From positions 30,973,764-31,037,763 of the forward strand of contig NC_088306.1 of assembly GCF_032854445.1 (NCBI RefSeq): a stretch of 64,000 nucleotides of DNA. The letters run 5' to 3'. Below are positions 55,813-64,000 of the stretch, piece by piece. Position 1 is the stretch's first letter, and each line of letters starts with the position of its first letter. Below the pieces are notes generated by a model. The model saw only the letters and a list, made by a program, of their open reading frames with translations, was not told the DNA's origin and ran no database searches. The DNA comes from Liolophura sinensis. Lineage: Eukaryota; Mollusca; Polyplacophora; Chitonida; Chitonidae. A program made the position numbers and the translations under genes.

Positions 55813-57372
55813 AATAAACTACCAGGCAAAAGAAAGGTTTCACCCACTTCTTGAGCCCATAAAACAAAAACAAAGTCAGATATAAGAATTAAGAAGATTG
55901 GTTTATAAACAGGAATCATTGTTAAATATTCTCTCAAAAAGGCTTTAAAATATTGGCATTCAATTGGCCACAAAACACAATGAAAGAGACAAGGGGTCAG
56001 AAGAAAAAATTACACAAATGTAAAGTTAACTGGCAAGTGCATGTAAAGTCACAGTATCCACAGAAATGAAGGACTACAGTCATCAGTAGCCAGTGTGGCC
56101 GCCCTGGGCATCAATGCATGCAAGCACACGCCTCCGTATTGACGTCGTCCGTCGCCGGATGACGTCAGCTGGGGTAACGTTCCATAGGTTTAACAGAGCT
56201 TGCTCAAGTTCCTGTTGGTTAGTTGGAGGAGGCACCAACTGTCTCAAACGGCGGTCAAGATGATCCCAGAGATGGTCAATGGGGTTCATGTCTGGTCAGT
56301 TGGCTGGCCAGGGCAACACGATGACGTTTGCGGTCTCGAGGTAGTCTGTAAAAATGCGGGCAGTGTGAGGTCTTGCGTTGTCGTGTTGCAAGATCGATCC
56401 TTTTGGCTGTCATTAAAGGAAAGGAACGACGACAGGTCTCAGTACCTCATCAAGGTATCGCTGGCCAGTCAGATTACCTCGCACAATAACCAGCTGCGTC
56501 TTCATTTGGTCACAAATCCCTCCCCAAACCATGACGCCTCCGCCTCCAAACGGATAAACCTCTCTTACGCAGTTTGGCGCGAGACGCTCGCCTCTTCGTC
56601 GGAAAACTCGAACTCTGCCATCGTTCCTGAATAGACAGAACCTGCTCTCGTCTGTAAACAGCACTTTCGCCCAGTCACGTCGCTGCCACCGACGTACAAT
56701 ACGTGCCCATCGCAATCTGCGTTGACGGTGTAAAAGGGTCAAGGCCATCCTACGGAAGGGGCGGTAAGGTCGTAAACCAGCTGAACGAAGACGAAGCAGT
56801 GTTGTCCTGGGGCTGATGACATGGCCTAGTGCCGTCCCCGCTGTTGACGTCGCCGTGACGAATCGGTTTCGGAGGTGGATCTGCCGGATGTAGCGATCTT
56901 CAGCCGCAGTTGTTACCCTCGGTCTTCCCGATCTTGGTCTGTCTTGGGTCTGGCCTGTCTGCTGATAGCGTATCAACAACCTCCTGATGGTGGTTTGGCT
57001 GCAGTTGAACGTTCTTGCAATGTGACGTTGCGAGACTCCCATGGTGGACATACCGATGGCCTGGTCTCGTTGCGCTTGCGTAAGTCTTGGCATACTGTTG
57101 GTGTTTTTTCGGTCACTGAATGTCTGCCCTTTCGAGCAAGAGTATTTATGTAACATTACCGCACGTGCATCACGAGCCATGCCTCAAAAGGACGTTTTGC
57201 ATGTTATCGCAATTTCACAATTCCAATTGCTGCGTTCGTGACGATGCGCTCTGGTAGAGGAAACGATGCAGTCATACACCATGTCCTGCTTAGAATCAAA
57301 TCCGGAACCGCGCTTTTATTTTTTTTATGACAAAAAATACGGTGAAACCTTTCTTTTGCCTGGTAGTTTATT
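55813..57372. mobile_element. Tc1-like DNA transposon 2
   Basis: Perfect 32-bp terminal repeats including flanking AATA (55813-55844 and 57341-57372), with inner part ACTACCAGGCAAAAGAAAGG. ~1,556 bp with one minus-strand transposase gene. Inserted just after the ORF2 stop of LINE copy L, whose 3' UTR resumes at 57373. Its TIR and protein are related to, but distinct from, the element at 31581-33149. Confidence 0.93.
56083..57093 (-). pseudogene. Tc1-like transposase 2, three in-frame stops
   Basis: DDE transposase, ~336 codons from ATG 57093 (MPRLTQAQRDQAIGMS); an upstream in-frame ATG at 57180 lies outside the conserved start. HTH block HIARTFNCSQTTIRRLL, GRPRVTT linker, VLFTDESRFCLF with the first Asp, PFGGGGVMVWGGI, then TAA and TGA at 56410-56415. 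In the same frame follow QHDNARPHTARIF (second Asp) and a TGA in place of Ser just before PDMNPIDHLWDHLDRRL, where the usual catalytic Glu position reads Asp (IDHL). No frameshift: only nonsense codons and that substitution. Confidence 0.9.
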
Positions 57373-57635
57373 TATCGATAAAGTTATATATACATTTCTG
57401 GATATATTATTTTTAAAATGAGAATTTTCGAGTTTTAACTGTTTTGGTTATTCTAATCTGTTTTTAAAAAGTCCAAACATTTGTTTCATTTTTGATGTTC
57501 TGACCACCATATCGGAAACCTCAACCGCCTCGTGTTTTCATCTTGCTCTCACCACGATATGGCTGAAATATTGCCGATGTGGCGTTAAACCATAATCATT
57601 CATTCATTCATTCATTCATTCATTTACATTATTGT
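57373..57635 (+). mobile_element. LINE-1fam copy L, segment 3 (3' UTR and tail)
   Basis: 3' UTR continuing after the Tc1-like insertion. Ends in hairpin region (CCACGATATGGCTGAAATATT, GCCGATGTGGCG) and a (CATT)n tail of about seven units at 57597-57630. Confidence 0.85.
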
Positions 57636-57642
57636 TACTCAC

Positions 57643-57751
57643 CAGAAACCTGCAGTCTGAATCCGAAAGATTTGAGCGACGCTGGTCTCAAATTCTTGTC
57701 CATATAGGCTCTTGAATGTATGTTCCACAGATTTGATTTGTGTCGTATTCG
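57643..57751 (-). other. Candidate host exon (weak)
   Basis: A 109-nt minus-strand segment with GTGAGT immediately after it and a CCTAAG acceptor-like site before it. Two of three frames are open. One reads as an ordinary polar protein (SVEHTFKSLYGQEFETSVAQ), the other as KSNLWNIHSRAYMDKNLRPA. It does not look like a GPCR transmembrane segment, so it is not an obvious neighbour of the exon at 38455. Could be chance. Confidence 0.25.
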
Positions 57752-57852
57752 CTTAGGAATATGAAGTTAACCATAGGATCTACCATGTTTGTTGTCAGTC
57801 AGCTAGGCAGACGTCAACATTGACATCGCGTGACTCATAACTAATGCATTTT

Positions 57853-58092
57853 GATTGGTTTATTTTTTTATTTTTTTATTTGATTGGTGTTTTACGCCGT
57901 ACTCAAGAATATTTCACTTAAACGACGGCGGCCAGCATTATGGTGGGTGGAAACCTGGCAGAGCCCGGGGGAACCCACGACCATCCGTAGGTTGCTGGCA
58001 ACACCTTCCCACGTACGGCTGGAGAGGAAGACAGCATAAGATGGACTTGAACTCACAGAAACGCGCCAACCAACTGAGCCACGGAGGCCCCT
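57853..58092 (-). repeat. tRNA-derived SINE with deletion in the head
   Basis: Minus-strand SINE with T-rich tail complement, body blocks (GGTTTCCACCCACC-like, GTATAAGTG-like region) and the far end of the head (CCGTGGCTCAGTTGGTTGG). About 50 bp between the A- and B-box regions are missing. Confidence 0.88.
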
Positions 58093-58417
58093 ATTTCGAG
58101 GCCGCAAGCCATGTTGTTTCCAACTAAAATTAGAACACGCCCTCATTAATCCAACTCGGTCGGAATCTCGTCGTGTTCGACGCATTGCATTCGATTTTTT
58201 CGCTCACAAGCATGATACAATCGTATACAACTAGCTTGACGGACAACCGAAAGCAAAATCGTTGTGTGTGAGCCCACCTTTACCGAGACCAGATCCTTCA
58301 CCCCGTTGTCGTCCCTTTTCTGACCCGTCACGGCCCCGGGGTCACATTTTAGGCTTAAAATGCTCATCCGCCTAGACCTCTGGGTGACAAAAGCATTTAT
58401 GGATTCCAACTTCTTTT

Positions 58418-58520
58418 CATGAAGACCCATTTAGCACCGAATGAGCACGTTTGGGACGAAATGGACCGACGCTTCAGACGTCAGCGACCCCAACCCAAAA
58501 CGTTGACGCAATGGCAACAG
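58418..58520 (+). pseudogene. Tc1/mariner transposase C-terminal remnant
   Basis: One frame reads HLAPNEHVWDEMDRRFRRQR followed by PQPKTLTQWQQ, the typical end of Tc1-like transposases around the catalytic Glu (SPIEHLWDELDRR in relatives). Sequence on either side is too diverged to extend. No TIRs seen. Confidence 0.55.
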
Positions 58521-59310
58521 ACCTAACCAGGATCTGTTCGTTTAGCAGAAAAATGCATACCGACAGCTTTAGACTTGAAATATCTAAAACCGTTTGCAAC
58601 TGCAAATATCTGGATCTTATTGACTTATATATTTTAAAATTCTACTGTTCGACAAAATAATGCTGTGCTAAAATAATGAGTGTCACACAAGTTGTACTAG
58701 ATGATTTTACAGTTTACGTTTGTAATACATTTGAAAATAAGAGGTACAAAACAGTACAAAAATGTAGGACATTATTAAAATGTTTATACATATTTACTCA
58801 CCTTTCGATGGACATGACTGTCATAGTAAGGCTGGACATGCCAATGGAGAAATGTCTAAAGAACTGTATAGTTCTGCAAGCATCCAGAGTAAAGAGCTCT
58901 GCACCAGGGAAAAAAAATTTCAAAACCTAAATAAAAAAGATAAAATTCGTGCTAGAATAGGTACGAAATTAAAGACAGCTATTTGGTAAAAATCACGTCG
59001 CGGGAAGGTAACATAACTGAAGGAAACCGAGCAGAAAAGGAGCTAAGCCCACACCCATCCGCTTATTTCGGGGAAACTTTCCAATGTTCGACCTGGGAGG
59101 AAGCTAATGAGGCAGACTTTAAACACCGACTTAAACGGTTTACCGAGAGGCTCCTGGGTTACTGTATATATGCAAGCAAGTGCATGTGGAAATCCATGCG
59201 TCAAAACAGACATTCGTCAATTAGAGGATAGACGATATATAGACTATATATAGTGTATATAGAGGATATGTAATGAGTGGGCCGAAGGTATCAAATTTAT
59301 TAAACAACAG
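58521..59310. other. Unassigned sequence
   Basis: Short open frames (for example 58676-58930) have no recognisable domain and I do not call genes. A short palindromic AT stretch (ATATAGACTATATATAGTG) lies at about 59230-59260. Nothing else identified. Confidence 0.3.
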
Positions 59311-59430
59311 CCGTACGTGGAAAGGTCTGACAGCAACCTACCCATCGGCGTGAGTTTCCTCCTGACTGTGCCCGGTTTCCTCCCACCACAATGTTGACCG
59401 CTGTCGTATCAGTGAAATATGCTTGAGCCG
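59311..59430 (+). repeat. SINE body fragment
   Basis: Central block CCCGGTTTCCTCCCACCAC and the CGTATCAGTGAAATATGCTTGAG segment match the SINE body. The head and the final ~30 bp are missing. Confidence 0.75.
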
Positions 59431-60089
59431 GGGCTCCGACCAAATGAAAACTACAACTGTCGTTTAATAAATTTGATATCGAAGTTCACGAATTTCTTAT
59501 CCCATAAATGCCTTTTATATAGTAAATTTATAACGGAAAAATTCATTACGATTTAAAGTTTTGGGAAACTCCGCCTACGTCTAACCGCGTAGTGATATCA
59601 CATATATAGGTCAAGTGAAGCGCCATCAGTAAGTGACAAGTACATGGTAGAGTAGAATATGGTACAGAAAAAATGCATTTACATAAGGACTCTTTTTATA
59701 CCATAGACATGTGAAAAGTTTGCTTTGTACAACATATCGGTCAATATTTATAACAAGAATATTGCATTTTACTACAGAAATAATTACTTTCTAAAAAGTG
59801 ACAAATTTCACGTGCGTTAAGCACACGCTGTGCAACTTTCAAAAAACTGACTTTAACGAAGATTGAACAAGTAAAACAATTTACATAATTGTAACGGATA
59901 ATTGGAATTCGGCATCATCTAGTGTTCTTGTGAAGATTTAGATGACGATTCAATAAAACAAACGCGTCGTCGTTTAAGTGCTTCGTGATTGTAATGAACA
60001 TGCACTTGACAGACACCACCCGAAATGGGACCGCAAAAAAAGGCGCCATTTCAGAAGGTGACGTAAAGTTAAAATTTGCAGACGACAAG
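59431..60089. other. Unassigned sequence
   Basis: No gene, repeat or structured element recognised. Confidence 0.3.
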
Positions 60090-62767
60090 AATGAATGAAC
60101 GAATGATCATGGCTTAACGCCACATCGACAATATTTCAGCCATATTGTGGCGAGAACATGGTGAAAACACAAGACGGTTAAGGTTGTGATATGGTAATTA
60201 GAACATCAAAAACGGAACAAAAATGTTCGGACATAATTAAAATCACACAAGAACAACCACAAACACTTAAAATTCGAAAACCATTATGTTTTAAAAATAG
60301 TATATCTAGAAATCTATATGTATAGAACTTTTTATAGATAAACATTTAAGACAATTGAAATTTATATTTTATGATATAGGCCAATGGGCCTAAAATATTT
60401 TAAGACAACATTGCCAGCGATACTGTTAAATAAATCATGTATAGAGTTGAGGTGAAAAACACAACACGGTTAAGGTTTTCAACACGATAATAACATCAAA
60501 ATAAAACAAAAAGTTCAGACATGTTTAAAAACCAGATAAGAAAAAAACCAAAACATTTAAAACTCGAAAACAAACATATCTTAAAAGTAGTACATCTAGA
60601 AATCTACATGTATATAACTTTTTATCTGTAAATATTTTTGACAAATTAAATTGTCTTTGACTCCCTGTCCACAACTGTGTTTCCGTGGATACCAGTGTGA
60701 CTCGGTATCCAACAGAATATAATATCTTTACCTCTTTAAATTTGTTTTCTATGTAAGGCTAACATTTCCAGAATAAGTGGATTTTAAATTTTTATGTTGT
60801 ATTGCCTAAAGGCAGGAGAGCGAGTCACTGCATATCATTGCCTTTTGGGCACGCCCAGAAGAAACATATCATAGGCCAAAAGTATAGCCCTGGCCTCTGC
60901 AGAAAAGATAAAACACGAAGGTGGCAGACGAGAAGAAGTGACCCGCTGATGTAAAACAACCGCAGCTGCAACCCTGTCTCCGTCCTTTGTAATCTGGACA
61001 ATGGAAGAAGACAGGGAGGAGACTCTGGAAAAGACAGCGGAGTTATATCCCCAAGTTTAATGTCAGCCTCCAAAACATGGTCCCTAACACGAACACCGAA
61101 CGAAGGGATCTTGTTAGGGCATTTTGGTGTATTTTTCTACGCATAATGGATTGAAAAGACAGTCGCAGGCAGAGTTTGATGGATGTGCTTTAACCTTTGC
61201 AGCATATTGAAGGCTTAGCTTTATACGCCTGTAATGTAAAGAAGGCTCATCACCCTCCACGTATAACCTTGTTACTGGTGAAGTTCTGAACGCGTTCACC
61301 ACAAAAATTAAGCTCAGGGTCAAGATGAAGTTTCCGTTTATTGCCAAAATGCATACCGACGGTTTTAAACGTTGAAAATATAAAACCATTTTCATTTCTC
61401 GATTTTACTGAGACAAAGCTGCAACTGACGTTCGATGTTATTCATATTCTTAGCTCGGTAGCATATCAGGAAGTCATCAACATATAAAGAACAATCTGTG
61501 CCCGATGTTAGTGTTTTTGCTAGGTTATTTACTGTTATGCTGAACAGAGTTGGTGATAGAATACTGCCTTGGGGTACACCCATTTCCTGCTCGCAAGAGT
61601 CAGAAAGAGTGGACCCAACCCGTACCTTAAACTGACGATTAGAGAAAAATTCTAATATAACTAAAGGTAATCGACCTTTTTAATCCCTTATCCGCGAGGT
61701 CTTTTAAAATACCATATTTCCATGTTGTGTCGTGGGCCTTTTCCAGGTCGAAGAATATCGAATATGAGAGAGTAGCTTCTTGGTTTCGAGAAACCAAACA
61801 GGTCTATCATTAATCATCCGTTCCATAGTCTTACAGACACACCTGGTAACAGCTATGGGACGGTAATTATTTGGATCAGTATGATCCTTACCCGGTTTGG
61901 GAGCCGGAATAATACAGGCCTCCCTCCGTGGCGATGGAAAATTACCAGCTATCCAAATATCATTAAGCAAATCCAAGAGAGTCTCCAGTGGCTCACGTGG
62001 TAAATGATTCAGAAACTTATATTTATAAGGTTTTAGGACCACAAACAGTATTGCGGGCCTTTCTTAATGCAGTTTTAAATTCCTCGATATTAAAAAGGAC
62101 AATTATGACCTTCTATATTCTTAGAAGAAAAGGGCAATTTAGTTTTCTCCTTCTGGTCTTTAATATGTTGGAATTCTGAAGCATAATTCTCAGAAGAAGA
62201 TTTCTTGGAAATTGTCTCAGCTAATTTTATTGGCTATATCAGATGGAGAAGTTAATATAGTGTCTCCATCTTTCAAGTGCTGGACATTTGCGTTATTGTT
62301 TTTGCCCTTAAGTTTCTGAACCATGTTACAGACCTTGAGCATGGGTGTTTTCCACGTAATGCCCGAAACAAAGTTCCGCCAACAAGATCGTCTGTTGGAC
62401 TTCAGTAATCGACGAGCCTTAGCTCTACAAATACGAACTCTGGTTTGTTATTTTCATTAGGACATTATACTAAAATTTCGCTGGGCCTTTTTGCGGTCCT
62501 TAGTGGCTTTGCGGCAGTCCTTATCTTACCAGGGTTTACTTTTGGATTTGTCGAGGTCGTAGGGATAGTTCTATCGGCAGCTCGTAAAACAAGCTCGTTA
62601 AATTTTAATATAGGATCATCTACTGCATTTATGATCGGAAGTATCAGCCTCACAGAACATCTCAAATGCGTTCCACTCTGCTTTATCAATCCCCCACCCT
62701 AGCTACACGCTCTAAAGAGTTACAAGTTAGATGCTCTAGGATTATAGGAAAATGGTCATTACCACAG
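60090..62767 (-). mobile_element. LINE-1fam copy M, minus strand, rearranged
   Basis: 3' tail and hairpin at 60090-60180, 3' UTR and a short piece of ORF2 end to about 60440. A second partial 3' UTR copy follows (60445-60655), then RNase H (about 60660-61010), the linker, and an RT palm open at 61392-61583 (GVPQGSILSPTLFSITVN, SLYVDDFLICYR). RT fingers at 61704-62042 (KPGKDHTDPNNYRPIAV, CVCKTMERMINDR) have a deletion of the FRQG region. The end of the endonuclease and linker lies near 62465-62767. Repeat R interrupts at 62768. Frames are broken. Confidence 0.82.
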
Positions 62768-63107
62768 ATATAAGCGTCAACTCGACATTCATATACCATT
62801 CGTAGTCCGTAAAAGGCGTTCCAAGTCGACAATCGTTTTGGAGATCCATTTCCAAAACACCGTTTAACACTAACTCTAAAAGACAAAGGTATGTAAGAAA
62901 TTATACAAATAAGAAATAAGGCCGGTAACACACAAGAGAGAAGCGGTCATCAGTTTTCAATAATGCCGGGCAGACAATGACTATTCCAGGAATGAATTCC
63001 ATATCCATAAGTTTAAATTCGTAGTCCGTGAATGATTTCCAGGTCAAATAACTAAACAAGTATCTCAGTCGCGCTTTAATTGCAACTGTTCATAAAGGCA
63101 TCATGCT
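62768..63107. repeat. Unclassified repeat R, copy 3
   Basis: Same unit as 30608-31014. Right end cut at GGCATCATGCTG where the tail of LINE copy N begins. Left end shares TAAGCGTCAA with copy 1, helping to define the repeat's start. Confidence 0.7.
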
Positions 63108-64000
63108 GAATGAATGAATGAATGATTATAGCTTAACGCCACATCGGCAATATCGTCGGCCATATCATGGCGAGAAAAAGGTGAAAAAGCACAGACATGT
63201 TTAAAATCAGATAAAAGAAAATAAGAGTTAAAACTCGCAAACCAGGATTATAGTATGTGTATAAATCTATATGTACATAACAGTTTATCTATGGGTATTC
63301 ATGACTATTCAAATTTATATTATTATGATATAGGCCAATGACATTCAAATAATTTATGACAACATCGCCAGCGATGCTGTGAAATAAATCATATATAGAG
63401 TTGACTGTGTAGAACATTTGCCTAACACTTGCAAGGTCTACACAGTCAACCAGATAAGTTTGATGCCGTGTTCTGCATCACATCCAAGACACTCGGGAGC
63501 ACTGCTCCCATCTAAGATGAAATTGTGTGTCAGATGAGAATGCCCAATACAACACTTCGTTAAAACTACTTGGTCTTTGCGAGACATTTGACAAGTATAA
63601 AACATTGTAGCGAATGAAAGGATGGATGACATGCCAGTTTATTGTGGATCTCCAAGTCCTATTCACCCTGCCATAGGTGACGAATATATTTAAAAATATT
63701 AGACTTCAGGTAAGGGATTTTTGACCCGAGATACAGGTTTATATAGGGCAGCTTTCGCTTTCCTGTCCACGACTGTGTTTTCATGGATACCAGTGTGACT
63801 TGGTATCCAACAGAATATATCTTTACCTCTTTTAATTAGTTTTCGGTGTTTGGCTATGATCTCAAGTATCAATGGTTTTTAAATTTATTATTCTGACTCG
63901 TCAAAAGGCAAGACAGCGAGTCGCTGCATATCACTGAAACATACTACAGCTCTGGCCTCTGCAGAAAAGATAGAAAATGAAGGTGGCAGACGAGGAGAAG
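63108..64000 (-). mobile_element. LINE-1fam copy N, 3' part, cut by window end
   Basis: Minus strand. (ATTC)n tail at 63108-63125, hairpin, 3' UTR to ~63340, Cys/His block (CQMSRKDQVVLTKCCIGHSH, CLGCDAEHGIK) at 63438-63632, then RNase H end (SHTGIHENTVVDRK-like, 63750-63800) continuing past 64000. Frames are mostly broken. Confidence 0.83.

Noticed and set aside
57597-57635. CRISPR-like or functional tandem array from ATTC/CATT repeats
   Set aside because: Simple tetranucleotide tail of a LINE; no spacers.
57643-57751. This segment as the exon directly upstream of the GPCR exon at 38455
   Set aside because: Joining would place Trp rather than Arg before YIAICHP, and the residues are not TM3-like.

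Overview
The window looks like intronic, very repeat-rich DNA from a marine invertebrate, most probably a mollusc. That is an inference from the mix of elements: RNase H-bearing LINEs with (ATTC)n tails, tRNA-headed SINEs, a Gmr1-like gypsy element, Penelope-like and Tc1-like elements, and a Polinton. Most coding sequence belongs to mobile elements and most of it is broken.

Host signal: two exons on the minus strand (38455-38578 and 5038-5216) have canonical splice sites and compatible phases. They encode consecutive parts of a rhodopsin-type (class A) GPCR: the (E/D)RY-like end of TM3 through TM4, then extracellular loop 2 and TM5. If they are consecutive, everything from 5217 to 38454 is one ~33 kb intron. 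TM1-3 and TM6-7 would lie outside the window. A weaker candidate exon sits at 57643-57751.

Layout: 1-4840 holds three 5'-truncated plus-strand copies of one LINE family ('LINE-1fam': zinc-knuckle ORF1, and ORF2 with APE endonuclease, RT, RNase H and a C-terminal Cys/His region). 5038-5216 is a GPCR exon. 5812-11455 is the most complete LINE-1fam copy. 11456-15640 holds further copies, one interrupted by a 440-bp TIR insertion. About 16400-27960 is a GC-richer Polinton/Maverick (adintovirus-like) provirus. 28190-33275 is a different LINE (CR1/L2-like RT) carrying a SINE-like repeat, a ~405-bp unclassified repeat and a Tc1-like transposon. 33325-45194 is a mosaic of LINE-1fam pieces, SINEs, a Penelope-like RT fragment, the second GPCR exon, a 185-bp MITE and a ~950-bp TA-flanked TIR element. 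45195-57635 is LINE-1fam DNA into which a Gmr1-like LTR retrotransposon and a second Tc1-like element are nested. 57636-64000 holds SINEs, a Tc1 remnant, unassigned DNA and minus-strand LINE-1fam copies.

The Polinton is the most notable system. It has a protein-primed-type family B DNA polymerase, a retrovirus-type integrase (DD35E), an FtsK/HerA-type packaging ATPase, a major capsid protein, a penton-like minor capsid protein and several small or membrane-associated genes. Its left module (16561-18753) is three tightly packed intact ORFs. The rest carries frameshifts, nonsense codons and a large internal deletion in the capsid gene, so this is a decayed copy. I found no adenain-type protease and no convincing terminal inverted repeats.
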